Origin: an uncultured Candidatus Saccharibacteria bacterium
Lineage (GTDB): Bacteria > Patescibacteriota > Saccharimonadia > Saccharimonadales > Saccharimonadaceae
NCBI GenBank assembly: GCA_947165465.1
Contig: CAMVAM010000004.1
Location: 40,623 to 104,622 of the forward strand
Direction: 5' to 3'
Length of the DNA: 64,000 nt
Shown piece after piece: positions 9,803 to 19,085 of this stretch (position 1 is its first letter; the number at the start of each line of letters is the position of its first letter). A model generated the notes under the pieces. That model was not told the origin of the DNA, made no database searches, and was given only the letters and a program-made list of their open reading frames with translations. The translations under genes and the position numbers were made by a program.

Positions 9803-10357
9803 GTGTTTTGTCGAATTGAATTGGTACGAACAACCAATGATAGCGAGACCGATGAGGATTGGGAAATAGAAAATGGTTGGATTAATGCTTGGAATCCAAG
9901 TAAGAAGTGCAACGGTAAGACAATAAGAACCGGCGATAGAAGTAGCAATAATAATTGCTGGTTTCATCATTGTAACAGCGAAGGCACCAAGGATAATACC
10001 GATAATTGCGCCAACCGCCAGTGTCGGAACATCGTTTCCGAAATATTTCATCGTGACGATCATAGTGAGACCAAACACGATACCGCCCACGCAGAGCTTT
10101 TCAATTGAAAGCCCAAGGAGCGCTAGTAGCAAGCCACCTGCAATCGGCATCAAAATATGGAAGAGCTGCGTGTCCATTTGTGGTACCCACTGCATCAAAG
10201 TTGGCATGAAGTTTTGCATTAATGTATAGCCAATCAAAAACCAAATCACAAAGAATGCGACTTGTTTGACGCGGTAGCCAAATAAAAGCAGGATAACACC
10301 GACGACTGCCATCACAACTAATTCTGGTATTTGAACATGTATAAGATTGAAATTCAT
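9797..10357 (-). CDS. Small multi-pass membrane protein (TMEM198/DUF4203-like)
   Basis: 186 aa with about 7 hydrophobic segments; GALLALLGLSIEKLCVGGIVFGLT. Confidence 0.6.
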   Translation of the reverse strand: MNFNLIHVQIPELVVMAVVGVILLLFGYRVKQVAFFVIWFLIGYTLMQNFMPTLMQWVPQMDTQLFHILMPIAGGLLLALLGLSIEKLCVGGIVFGLTMIVTMKYFGNDVPTLAVGAIIGIILGAFAVTMMKPAIIIATSIAGSYCLTVALLTWIPSINPTIFYFPILIGLAIIGCSYQFNSTKHL

Positions 10358-10382
10358 AATACTTTCATTATAGCATAAACAT

Positions 10383-10416
10383 AAAAAATAGCCCCCGTGT
10401 GGAGGGCTATTTTTTA
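10383..10416 (-). terminator. Intrinsic terminator downstream of rplA
   Basis: aaaaaatagccccc-gtgt-ggagggctatttttt hairpin with T tracts on both sides. Confidence 0.9.
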
Positions 10417-10422
10417 GTTCGA

Positions 10423-11328
10423 TTAATTGTAAAGATTTTCAACCGAGATCGATGGACCCATAGTCGTAGTCACAAAGACAGACTTTACATAAGTACCCTT
10501 AAGTGAAGCTGGCTTCTGAGATTTAAGGCTATCAAAGAATGCGTTGGCGTTCTCGAGTAATTTGTCGGTGCCAAATGAAACTTTACCAAGACCAATGTGA
10601 ACGATTGATTGTTTATCAACACGATATTCAACCTTACCGGCCTTAGATTCTTTCACGGCTTTCTCGACATCCATCGTAACGGTGCCAGCCTTTGGATTTG
10701 GCATCAAGCCTTTAGGTCCAAGGAGTCTTGCGAACTTACCAAGCTTTGGCATGTATTGTGGGGTCGAGATGAGAATATCAAAGTTAATCTCACCTTTTTC
10801 AAGTTGCTTCAAAAATTCTTCATCCTCAGCGATGTCGGCGCCGGCAGCTTTAGCAGCCTTGCAGACATCAAGTGGAGCAAATACAGCTACGCGAACAGTC
10901 TTGCCATTGCCATTTGGAAGGACCAAAGTAGTACGGATGTTCTGATCAGCTTGGCGTGGATCTACGCCAAGGCGGACGTGAGCTTCGAGTGAAGCATCAA
11001 ATTTAGCTGGGTTGGTTTTAACAGCGAGTTCAATCGCATCTTTAAGAGAATAGGTTTTGCCCTTTTCGACTAACTTGTAGGCTTCCTGATACTTCTTGCC
11101 ACGGCGTTCAATGCGTGGGCGAGTAACTGGCTTAGCGCCTTTTGGTTTTTCGACAGCGTCAGAAGCAGCGCGCTCAGCTTTGCGGGCTTGGCGTTCTTCT
11201 TCGGCTTTCACCTCTTCGATATGCTTTTTAGATTTTTTGCCAGACTTTGCAAAAGTTTCTGGCTCGGCAGTTTCTGGAGCTTCAGTCGCTTCAACTGCAT
11301 CAAGTTTTTTGGCTTCTTCTTCAGCCAT
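10423..11328 (-). CDS. rplA: 50S ribosomal protein L1 with charged N-terminal extension
   Basis: KFDASLEAHVRLGVDPRQADQNIRTTLVLPNGNGKTVRVAVF, LGPKGLMPNPKAGTV. About 75 extra acidic/Lys/Ala-rich residues precede the canonical start. Confidence 0.96.
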   Translation of the reverse strand: MAEEEAKKLDAVEATEAPETAEPETFAKSGKKSKKHIEEVKAEEERQARKAERAASDAVEKPKGAKPVTRPRIERRGKKYQEAYKLVEKGKTYSLKDAIELAVKTNPAKFDASLEAHVRLGVDPRQADQNIRTTLVLPNGNGKTVRVAVFAPLDVCKAAKAAGADIAEDEEFLKQLEKGEINFDILISTPQYMPKLGKFARLLGPKGLMPNPKAGTVTMDVEKAVKESKAGKVEYRVDKQSIVHIGLGKVSFGTDKLLENANAFFDSLKSQKPASLKGTYVKSVFVTTTMGPSISVENLYN

Positions 11329-11425
11329 GATATCCTTTCTGTGGTATTAGCGGGGTAATCCCCTCCCATCAAATTATATTAACCTAAGTATTATAACAAA
11401 TTAATAGATAAAATGCAAGTGAATA

Positions 11426-11443
11426 GGGGGCCACTTGGCCCCC
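11426..11443. terminator. GC-rich hairpin downstream of the 156-aa ORF
   Basis: gggggccacttggccccc, perfect palindromic hairpin without a clear T tract. Confidence 0.4.
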
Positions 11444-11456
11444 ATGGGGTGATGGG

Positions 11457-11927
11457 TTATTGCTGCGAATTTGCATGCCGAGGACGTCTTCCGTTCATAA
11501 ACGGTCCTGCGGTACGCAGTTCGGTGTCCATGACACCATAGGCGTGACATTTCTCGCCAAAGTGTGCCATTTCATATGCGAGCTCGACGATTCGGGCAGA
11601 CACGGTTCTATATGCATGGTTGCATTCCAGTTCATACCTGGTCGTATTTATCATATACCGAATGTCCGACGGCCGCATCTTCTCTAGCCAGTTTCTCAGG
11701 GTATCTTTGTTGATAAATTCTAGAAGCGGCAGTCCCGGATAGGCGTCAAGAATATATTTCGGAATACGTCCGACACGAATTTTCTTGTTGCCACTGCACA
11801 CTTCAGCCTTCCAACTGATGAGAAACAAATAGCGATAAATAGTCGTCCTATATGTTTCTGCATACGTAGACCAGAGGTCTATCGCCTCTTCGATTAAAGA
11901 GTCCTGGCTTGCACTTAAAAGTTCCAT
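11457..11927 (-). CDS. Uncharacterised 156-aa protein inserted between rplK and rplA
   Basis: Own promoter (TTGACC-17-TATAAT), SD AGGAGG, and a downstream hairpin. No recognised family. Confidence 0.65.
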   Translation of the reverse strand: MELLSASQDSLIEEAIDLWSTYAETYRTTIYRYLFLISWKAEVCSGNKKIRVGRIPKYILDAYPGLPLLEFINKDTLRNWLEKMRPSDIRYMINTTRYELECNHAYRTVSARIVELAYEMAHFGEKCHAYGVMDTELRTAGPFMNGRRPRHANSQQ

Positions 11928-11971
11928 TTTAGCCTCCTAACTAAAATCTCTATGGAATAACCCACGAATCC

Positions 11972-12000
11972 ATTATAACATTTATAGAGAGAACGGTCAA
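11972..12000 (-). promoter_or_regulatory. Promoter of the 156-aa ORF
   Basis: Minus strand TTGACC (12000-11995), 17-nt spacer, TATAAT (11977-11972). Confidence 0.7.
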
Positions 12001-12008
12001 TTTATAGA

Positions 12009-12037
12009 TAAAAAAACAGACCCCGAAGGGTCTGTTT
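12009..12037 (-). terminator. Intrinsic terminator downstream of rplK
   Basis: Minus strand AAACAGACCCTTCGGGGTCTGTTTTTTT. Confidence 0.9.
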
Positions 12038-12050
12038 AATTTCAAATTAC

Positions 12051-12479
12051 TTAGTCAGTAACTTCTACGCCCATTGAGCGAGCAGTGCCGGCAACGATTT
12101 TGACTGCACCTTCGAGATCGACTGCGTTAAGCTGTTCCATTTTAGCTTTTGCAATCTCTTCGAGTTGTGCACGGCTGATTTTGCCAACCTTCTCAACGTT
12201 TGGTTTGCCAGAGCCTTTCTCAATCTTGATTGCTTCGCGAATGAGGTCGTCTACTGGTTGACCAAGGCACTTCCAATCAAAGGTACGATCTTCGAAAACA
12301 CGGATGTGAACGATTACGTTCTTGCCCATGAATTCCTTGGTCTTTTCGTTGAATGGGTTGATGAAATCCATCATGTTAAGACCCCATTGACCAAGTGTAG
12401 AACCTACCGGAGGACCTGCTGTAGCTTTACCGCCAGGGATTCTGAGTTTCAGATTACCGATAACTTTCTTTTCTGCCAT
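12051..12479 (-). CDS. rplK: 50S ribosomal protein L11
   Basis: LRIPGGKATAGPPVGSTLGQWGLNMMDFINPFNEKT. Confidence 0.98.
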   Translation of the reverse strand: MAEKKVIGNLKLRIPGGKATAGPPVGSTLGQWGLNMMDFINPFNEKTKEFMGKNVIVHIRVFEDRTFDWKCLGQPVDDLIREAIKIEKGSGKPNVEKVGKISRAQLEEIAKAKMEQLNAVDLEGAVKIVAGTARSMGVEVTD

Positions 12480-12535
12480 CGAATTAAATTCCCATTAAAA
12501 TTAATAATTTTAGAAGCATTTATGTAACGTGACTT

Positions 12536-12564
12536 ATTATAACAAAAAAACTTAAAAATGTAAA
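12536..12564 (-). promoter_or_regulatory. Promoter of rplK
   Basis: Minus strand TTTACA - 17 nt - TATAAT between the hairpin element and rplK. Confidence 0.65.
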
Positions 12565-12567
12565 GGT

Positions 12568-12688
12568 GAAACAAAAAAATCTTCATTTTCGGAGGCGCTT
12601 GGTCTCGCCCGTCGTTACGGGGAGACCGGCGCTCGGTTCGCTCCCCGTTGGTCGCGAATGCTCCTCAAAAGAAGATTTCTTTTGTTTC
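12568..12688 (-). terminator. 121-nt branched inverted repeat, probable secE-nusG terminator or structured intergenic element
   Basis: Outer arms GAAACAAAAaAATCTTCaTTTT..GGAGG / CTCCtCAAAAGAAGATTtcTTTTGTTTC. Inner GGTCTCgCCCGTcgttACGGGGAGACC, with alternative pairing ACGGGGAG/CTCCCCGT. Confidence 0.75.
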
Positions 12689-12693
12689 AAACT

Positions 12694-13245
12694 TTAATTG
12701 TTAAGTTGTTTTACTTGCAATGCATCAAGTTCCACAGGTGTTTCGCGTCCGAACATTGATACCATAACTTTGAGCTTGCCCTTGGCGGCATCAATTTCAG
12801 AAACGGTACCATCAAAGCCCTTGAATGGGCCATCGGTAATCGAAACCACTTCGCCGATTTCGTATTTGACGGAGAACTTTGGATCTTCTACGCCCATACG
12901 CTTCTTAATCTTAGCGATTTCCTTTTCAGAAACTGGGGTTGGCTGGGTGCCGGTGCCGATAAAGCCAGTCACACCAGGAGTGTTGCGGATGATGTACCAG
13001 GTTTCATCCGAAAGTTTCATATCGACAAGTACATAGCCTTGAAGAATCTTACGGTCAACGACTTTGCGCTTACCATTCTTAATTTCAATTTGTTTTTCCT
13101 TTGGTACAATAGCTTCGAAAATCTTATCAGCCATTTCGACGGTGTTCGTACGTTGGTTGATACTATCAGCTACCTTATCCTCGTAGCCGCTGTATGTTGA
13201 AATAGCATACCACGAACGAGTTGCGTCATAACGGTTTACTGCCAT
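12694..13245 (-). CDS. nusG: Transcription termination/antitermination protein NusG
   Basis: WYAISTYSGYEDKVADSINQR; KOW region IGEVVSITDGPFKGFDGTVSEID. Confidence 0.96.
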   Translation of the reverse strand: MAVNRYDATRSWYAISTYSGYEDKVADSINQRTNTVEMADKIFEAIVPKEKQIEIKNGKRKVVDRKILQGYVLVDMKLSDETWYIIRNTPGVTGFIGTGTQPTPVSEKEIAKIKKRMGVEDPKFSVKYEIGEVVSITDGPFKGFDGTVSEIDAAKGKLKVMVSMFGRETPVELDALQVKQLNN

Positions 13246-13260
13246 TAATAATTCCTTTCT

Positions 13261-13668
13261 TTATCCTAAAATAATGCTAAATAGCCATGTAAAGAACAAA
13301 TCAAGAAGTGTGATGATTACGGCGAAGAGTGCTGTATAAACGAGCACTGCGAGCACCATTTTCCAAGTTGCTTTGCGATTCGGCCAGCGGACTTGGCGGA
13401 TTTCGCGCCATGAATCACGAATGTAACGGAAGAATGCTACGAACGGGCGGAATAAGATAAATGGTTTCTTTTCGCCGTTTGCTTTTGCTTCCCGCTTTGC
13501 TTCTTTCTTTGCCTCCTTAGCGGCTTTTTTGTCTTCTTTTCGGTTTGCTTTCTCAGTCTTTTTGTCTTTGACAACAACTTTTTTCCGAGTAATAGGCGTC
13601 TGCTCTTCTTCCTTGGTTTCCTTGGAAGCTTCGCCAGCCTTGATACGGGTAATTTTAGGTTTAGCCAT
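13261..13668 (-). CDS. secE: Preprotein translocase subunit SecE with long Lys-rich N-terminal extension
   Basis: SWREIRQVRWPNRKATWKMVLAVLVYTALFAVIITLLDLFF plus operon position before nusG. Confidence 0.92.
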   Translation of the reverse strand: MAKPKITRIKAGEASKETKEEEQTPITRKKVVVKDKKTEKANRKEDKKAAKEAKKEAKREAKANGEKKPFILFRPFVAFFRYIRDSWREIRQVRWPNRKATWKMVLAVLVYTALFAVIITLLDLFFTWLFSIILG

Positions 13669-13683
13669 TTTACTCCTTGTTAT

Positions 13684-13707
13684 TAAAAAAAGTCTGATAC
13701 CAGACTT
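13684..13707 (-). terminator. Intrinsic terminator downstream of the alpha-glucan phosphorylase gene
   Basis: Minus strand AAGTCTGGTATCAGACTTTTTTT. Confidence 0.85.
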
Positions 13708-13719
13708 GTCAATAGTATA

Positions 13720-15462
13720 CTACGCCGGGAACAAATAGTCAAGATAATCACGCATCATTCTGGAACCGGAAATCACCGGAATGTAAGCCGAGAGTTGTTT
13801 TTGAATCAAGAATTCAAGATCGAAATCATTTTGCCAGGCTTGGGTTGCTTCTTCCATGCGACGATAAAGTTCATCAAGCTCATCATCCTCAGACGAACCA
13901 CGGACAGACAAATAATTATCATATGAAGCATCAGCTACGCCACCGTCATGGGTTGAAATAAGAAGATTTAGATTTGCAATATCCTTCATCCAAGAAGTAC
14001 CGCAAGCCTCAAGCCCGACGATTGGCACATTGATTGCAGTATTTGAACCACAAGAAAGTCCGTAGGCAAGCTTTTCGTCATAATCTGCAATGTAATGAAC
14101 GTGCGAACTTAAAAATTCGTCTTTTTTAATCTCGTCGAGAAGCTTATAGAGTTTCCCTGCCATTGTATCGTCACCGGTGTGGATGCGACCGGCTAAAATG
14201 TAATGTGCGTTCGCACTCTCTAGAATCTTCTTCAGTCTCGGTAAATCTTTAAACGGAAGTTCCGGGCGCTTGTAGTCGACAAAACGACGCTTAAAATCAA
14301 AGATAAAATCTTTGTCGTCAAAATGTAAAATGTTGCCGTTTTGATCCGGACGGTTAGAGAGCGTCTCGTTTAAAATCTTGCGACCTTCTTTCTTTAGTTC
14401 GCGAATTTTGTCAGCCGAAACAGCACTAAGTTTTTCAACGAACTTTTCGCATGGGTAATTAACACTATCAACAATTCCGTTTTCATGATAAAACTTCATG
14501 GTCTCCGGCATCACCCATTTATTCATATCGATACCATTTGTGATGGCTTTAAATTTCACCTTGTTCCCGGCGATGTCGTGATAGTTTGCGACACGTGCAT
14601 GAAGTTTTGACACGCCACTTCTAAGCTCGGCAATTTCAATTGCGACAGACGAAAGCTTCATTCTGCCGTTTACGAATTTGTCATTTATCCACTTACGTAC
14701 GGCCGGAGATTTGAGATTTGGATAAACGAAACGTTCGAACTGTTCAACACTAAACTCTGCTTCAGCGGCCTGGACCAATGTGTGGTTAGTATATAGTGTA
14801 TGCTTTCTGGTATAGACTACAGCTTCATAAAAATCCATACCGTTTGATGCGAGTTCGTCAAGACGAGCAAGCGCTGCAAAGAAAGTTGCGACTTCGTTTA
14901 ATTGCATAATTGCGGGTTTCAGACCAAGTAGTTTAAGCGCAGCATAGCCACCAAACCCAAGCGAGACTTCCTGATACAAACGATGGTCGGAGCCACTCAT
15001 GCCTGAATAAAGCTCACCATAATTCGGCTCAGTAATACAAATAATCCTGGATGAACGGAAACATTTTTCAATTACATCGAGATGACAAAGTGTGCCACAA
15101 CACTTAATATTAACGGAATCAATATATTTAAAACCAAAGCTATGATAATCTACCGGGCGATGCTCGTCAATAACCTTGTTACCGTCCATTTTTTGGTGAG
15201 CCTCACTTGGATAAAAAGGCGTAATTAATGCAAATTGTACGCCCATTTGCTCGGCGATACGACGAGTATCGGCTGCAAGCACGCCAAGCCCACCGCCACC
15301 GCGAATGCCATTTTCCTGATCATATAATTCAAGCGTCCAATAAGTATATGGCCGTTCCGGTGAAAGGCTTTTGGTGAGATGTGTCCTTTCGACTGCGGTC
15401 TCAAAATCATCAATATCCTCGATATTTTCGAGCGGATGATAAAAATACGGTTCGTCTTGCAT
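13720..15462 (-). CDS. Alpha-glucan phosphorylase family protein (GT35, short form)
   Basis: GIRGGGGLGVLAADTRRIAEQMGV, LQEVSLGFGGYAALKLLGLKPAIMQLNEV, ITNGIDMNKWVMPE, LEACGTSWMKDIANLNLLISTHDGG. Confidence 0.8.
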   Translation of the reverse strand: MQDEPYFYHPLENIEDIDDFETAVERTHLTKSLSPERPYTYWTLELYDQENGIRGGGGLGVLAADTRRIAEQMGVQFALITPFYPSEAHQKMDGNKVIDEHRPVDYHSFGFKYIDSVNIKCCGTLCHLDVIEKCFRSSRIICITEPNYGELYSGMSGSDHRLYQEVSLGFGGYAALKLLGLKPAIMQLNEVATFFAALARLDELASNGMDFYEAVVYTRKHTLYTNHTLVQAAEAEFSVEQFERFVYPNLKSPAVRKWINDKFVNGRMKLSSVAIEIAELRSGVSKLHARVANYHDIAGNKVKFKAITNGIDMNKWVMPETMKFYHENGIVDSVNYPCEKFVEKLSAVSADKIRELKKEGRKILNETLSNRPDQNGNILHFDDKDFIFDFKRRFVDYKRPELPFKDLPRLKKILESANAHYILAGRIHTGDDTMAGKLYKLLDEIKKDEFLSSHVHYIADYDEKLAYGLSCGSNTAINVPIVGLEACGTSWMKDIANLNLLISTHDGGVADASYDNYLSVRGSSEDDELDELYRRMEEATQAWQNDFDLEFLIQKQLSAYIPVISGSRMMRDYLDYLFPA

Positions 15463-15492
15463 TATGCTTATGATTATAGCACGAACAATTAT

Positions 15493-16452
15493 TTAGTACC
15501 AAAACTTTTTCGGCAGTTTTTTGGCGATGCGCATATGGAAATCGTAATCAAATCCCTCGAGACGCTTTGGGTTTTTGGTCTTGAAATATTTCTTACGGAT
15601 TTCTTCCGACGTCATGATTTCACCCGGAATTAATTTGTATTTTTTCCGGAAGTTTAGTCCGCGCTTATAATTTTCTGGCGGCAACACGGCCATTGGAAGA
15701 AAGTCACATTTAATATCCTTGTCCTGGTATAGTTTTAATGCCAGCACTGACATTGTCGGAATAATATCTTCTTTTTTATCGTAAACAGCCTTAGTCTTAA
15801 AAACAGTTGCTTGGCGCGTAGCGGACGGTGCCACGAAAATCACGCCACCATTCTTGACGCCGTCATGCGAAATTTTCGTGTAAACTTCGCGAAAATCGTG
15901 CTTCAAACGATTGGCCGGCTCGTATAGTTCGGAACTTTCATCAAGCCCAATCTTTTTCCAGGTGGACGGCGTGATAGTTGGCGTAATAATAATGCCAAGT
16001 CTTTTAATGCGATCATAATTCGGAGCCAAAGCTTCGTACCAAGGCAAATTCACCGGGAAATACATTGGTTTCTCACCCATAATGTCGACTTTCATGAGTA
16101 GAATGCGACCAATCTCGCCAAGTGATGGGTGATTGAAGCCAACAACGAGGCCATTTTTCTGGTCTTTTGGCATGCCTTCATATGAACCCGGAGTGAGTTT
16201 TGAAAGAGTCTTAACGAGTTTTCGCCTTGCCGCCTGCGTATGCTTTACTGGATCTTTTTTCGGACCGGTAGTTTTAAAGAAATAGTTGATAGCCGTATTG
16301 CAAGCTTTGCCAACCGGCACCATTTCCTTGCGGAGCTTTTCCGCGCCAAGCGTATTTAAAAGTGAATAATTCTCGTGTTGCATTTTATCGATGATTTCTT
16401 CAGCCGAAAGATTCTTAAGCTCATCGATAGAAAAAAGTTTTTTCTTTCCCAT
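15493..16452 (-). CDS. Putative acyltransferase-like protein (divergent PlsC-type)
   Basis: GLVVGFNHPSLGEIGRI (NHx4E in place of NHx4D) and VIFVAPSATRQ. Start refined to ATG 16452. Confidence 0.45.
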   Translation of the reverse strand: MGKKKLFSIDELKNLSAEEIIDKMQHENYSLLNTLGAEKLRKEMVPVGKACNTAINYFFKTTGPKKDPVKHTQAARRKLVKTLSKLTPGSYEGMPKDQKNGLVVGFNHPSLGEIGRILLMKVDIMGEKPMYFPVNLPWYEALAPNYDRIKRLGIIITPTITPSTWKKIGLDESSELYEPANRLKHDFREVYTKISHDGVKNGGVIFVAPSATRQATVFKTKAVYDKKEDIIPTMSVLALKLYQDKDIKCDFLPMAVLPPENYKRGLNFRKKYKLIPGEIMTSEEIRKKYFKTKNPKRLEGFDYDFHMRIAKKLPKKFWY

Positions 16453-16473
16453 GAATTCATTATAGCACACATG

Positions 16474-16500
16474 AAAAACCCCCGACTTTTGTCGGGGGTA
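16474..16500 (-). terminator. Intrinsic terminator downstream of hppA
   Basis: Minus strand CCCCCGACAAAAGTCGGGGGTTTTT. Confidence 0.9.
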
Positions 16501-16505
16501 AGGAG

Positions 16506-18662
16506 TTAGAACAACCGGTACGTATAGAAAACCGGTGCCAGAGTATTTGCGACGGTCGACATTGTCTTGATGAAAATATCAAGTGCGACGCCGACAACGT
16601 CCTTACGTGTATCGCCAACGGTGTCACCGACGACAGCAGCTTTATGTGCCGCAGAGCCTTTTTCGTGACCCGGCAGACCGCCAGTTTCGATCAGCTTCTT
16701 TGCATTATCGAAGGCGCCGCCTGAATTGCCGTTAAAGATGGCACGGCAAATGGCCACAATAGTGCTACCACCGAGGAGACCAAGCACAATTTCAGGACCA
16801 AACGGAAAACCGAATACGATGGGCGCAGCGAGCGCCAAGACCGACGGCAGAAGCATACATCTCAAAGCTTCATCGGCGGCCATTTTGATGACTTTGTCAT
16901 AGTCAGGCTTTTTCGTTCCCTCAATGATTCCCGGAATCTTCAGCTGACGCTCTCCTTCGTCAGCCATCAGTTTTGCTGAGTTGATGGTATTTTCGGTCAG
17001 AATCGAAATAAAGAATTCGATTAAGGCTCCGCCGATAATACCACCGACAATTACGCTGATAATTACCATGGGGTTGCTGTAATCCGAAGCGGGGTAACTA
17101 CCGATATAGGACATGATGAGTGCGACAGTTGCAAAAGCTGCCGAGCCAATCGCATTGCCCTTACCAATAGCTGCCGTGGTGTTACCAACTGCATCCAGTT
17201 GGTCTGTGATGTCGCGGACTTTTTCCTCGAGATGACAACTTTCAGCGATACCACCAGCATTATCTGCGATGGGACCAAAAGCGTCAATCGAGACGGTTGT
17301 GCCGACAAAGCTAAGCATGCCGAGCGCCGCAATCGCGATACCATAGGTTCCGCAAAAGATACCGGATATGATGATGGAAATACCAATCACCAGCACCGGC
17401 AGGAGCACTGAACGTGCTCCCACTGCGTCACCATAGGTTACGACGAAAGCTTCGCCTTCGGTCGCCATTTGGGCCAGCCGCTTGACCGGCTTAAACTTCA
17501 TACTAGTATAGTATTCCGTAATTTTACCCACGGCTACCGAACTAACCATGCCAAGTACTGCTGCGAGCCACGGCGAGAGCCACCCAATTCTGAAAACCGA
17601 TTCGAGACCAGAAACGTTTCCAAAAATCGAATGTGCCCCATAAAGAGCTATCACGATGACAACTATCGCAGAAAGATATGTTGCACGGTTTAACTCTTCG
17701 CCAGGGTCACTGGTTTCACGCGAGTATTCCATCGGCACCATTTTACCGTCAACTTTCACAAAAGCAGTCTGCTTTTTGTTTTTGATGATGATGTGGTTTA
17801 CACCGATGATACTGCTGAGTAGCCCGCCTGCCGCCAAGATAAATGGCAACATGCAAGCCGCAGTTAGTGCCTCCGGATTGTCCTTGAACACCTGCATAGA
17901 AATCAGAATACATGCAGTAGGTGTTGCGACGAAACTCTCCAGAAGGTCGGAGATGTTTCCAGCAATGTCATTCACGCAATCGCCAATAAAGTCGGCGAGC
18001 GAGTTTGGCATTCTGGAATCATCCTCGGGCATGTTGTGGATGTTCTTGCCAACTATGTCCGCAGAGATGTCGGCGGCCTTTGTGTAGTTGCCACCGGCGA
18101 CGCGGTTAAACATTGCTACGACTGAACAGCCCAGAGAATAGGTTGTCAGTCTCATAGTGACGGCATTGCACGGAGTCTTAATTAGTAGGCCATATCCTAC
18201 GATGTCCGAATGGGCACCTCCAGAAACTAACCATACTATTAGAAAACCGAGCAAACCAAATGCCGGAACCGAGTAGCCACTTAAGCTCCCACCAAGTAGC
18301 GCGATACGCATCGTTCTGCTCATCGCGCCAGTTACTCGTGCTGCATTTGTTGTCCGCACATTGGCATATGTCCCGCCGCGCATACCGATTTCCACTGCCA
18401 TTATGCTGAGTAGCGAGCCGAAAATAAAAGTAATTCCGGAACCTACTTCACGAAACAGTGAATACATCAAAGCGACAATCAAAACGGTCGGCGCAATGAT
18501 TCGGTATTCTCGCTTCAGAAAGGTTTTGGCTCCAGCCCGAATTATGCCAGCCAGTTCTTGCATCTCTTCAGTGCCTTCGTTATGATTGCGAAGGTCGATG
18601 AAGTTTCGCCAGATCAAGATGAACGTAATGCAGACTATCACCAACGTCAATGAGTAGACCAT
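16506..18662 (-). CDS. hppA: Membrane-bound proton/sodium-translocating pyrophosphatase, K+-dependent type signature
   Basis: EGEAFVVTYGDAVGARS, DAFGPIADNAGGIAESCHLEEKVRDITDQLDAVGNTTAAIGKGNAIGSAA, GDTVGDTRKDVVGVALDIFIK. GNTTAA (Ala) is the K+-dependent subclass signature. Start refined to ATG 18662, SD GGAGG. Confidence 0.95.
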   Translation of the reverse strand: MVYSLTLVIVCITFILIWRNFIDLRNHNEGTEEMQELAGIIRAGAKTFLKREYRIIAPTVLIVALMYSLFREVGSGITFIFGSLLSIMAVEIGMRGGTYANVRTTNAARVTGAMSRTMRIALLGGSLSGYSVPAFGLLGFLIVWLVSGGAHSDIVGYGLLIKTPCNAVTMRLTTYSLGCSVVAMFNRVAGGNYTKAADISADIVGKNIHNMPEDDSRMPNSLADFIGDCVNDIAGNISDLLESFVATPTACILISMQVFKDNPEALTAACMLPFILAAGGLLSSIIGVNHIIIKNKKQTAFVKVDGKMVPMEYSRETSDPGEELNRATYLSAIVVIVIALYGAHSIFGNVSGLESVFRIGWLSPWLAAVLGMVSSVAVGKITEYYTSMKFKPVKRLAQMATEGEAFVVTYGDAVGARSVLLPVLVIGISIIISGIFCGTYGIAIAALGMLSFVGTTVSIDAFGPIADNAGGIAESCHLEEKVRDITDQLDAVGNTTAAIGKGNAIGSAAFATVALIMSYIGSYPASDYSNPMVIISVIVGGIIGGALIEFFISILTENTINSAKLMADEGERQLKIPGIIEGTKKPDYDKVIKMAADEALRCMLLPSVLALAAPIVFGFPFGPEIVLGLLGGSTIVAICRAIFNGNSGGAFDNAKKLIETGGLPGHEKGSAAHKAAVVGDTVGDTRKDVVGVALDIFIKTMSTVANTLAPVFYTYRLF

Positions 18663-18770
18663 ATACTCTACCTCCTTGTAAAAGTACATGGCGGTTTTAC
18701 CCGCCACGCCGTCGGTGATTATACCACTATTTTAGGGAAAATAAAAGGACAAGAGGTTTAGTATTATTAT

Positions 18771-18798
18771 TTGACAAAAATACAATATAGTGTATAAT
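18771..18798 (+). promoter_or_regulatory. Near-consensus sigma70-type promoter
   Basis: TTGACA (18771-18776), 16-nt spacer, TATAAT (18793-18798). Confidence 0.85.
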
Positions 18799-18846
18799 AT
18801 ATATGTTGGTAATACCAACGCACATTATTTTTAGGAGGTCACTGAT

Positions 18847-19074
18847 ATGAGTCTGTTCAGTAATTCCGGCAAGGTCAATGTCGACAAGGCGGCGGAAAGC
18901 ATCGTCGAGAACGGCGGAGGCATGTCCTCCACCCAGAAGAGCGATCACGTCCATCATACGGCCTACTCGAGGGACGAAAATCGCCACCTTTCCTGGGATG
19001 AATATCCCGATGGTAGTGTTAAGAACGTCCACACGGACAAAGACAACAAGAGCTACACTCAGTACGGAAATTAA
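18847..19074 (+). CDS. Small hydrophilic protein of unknown function (75 aa)
   Basis: Consensus promoter, 5'-UTR hairpin GTTGGTAATACCAAC, SD AGGAGGT, dedicated terminator. Confidence 0.75.
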   Translation: MSLFSNSGKVNVDKAAESIVENGGGMSSTQKSDHVHHTAYSRDENRHLSWDEYPDGSVKNVHTDKDNKSYTQYGN

Positions 19075-19085
19075 TCCACCTCACA

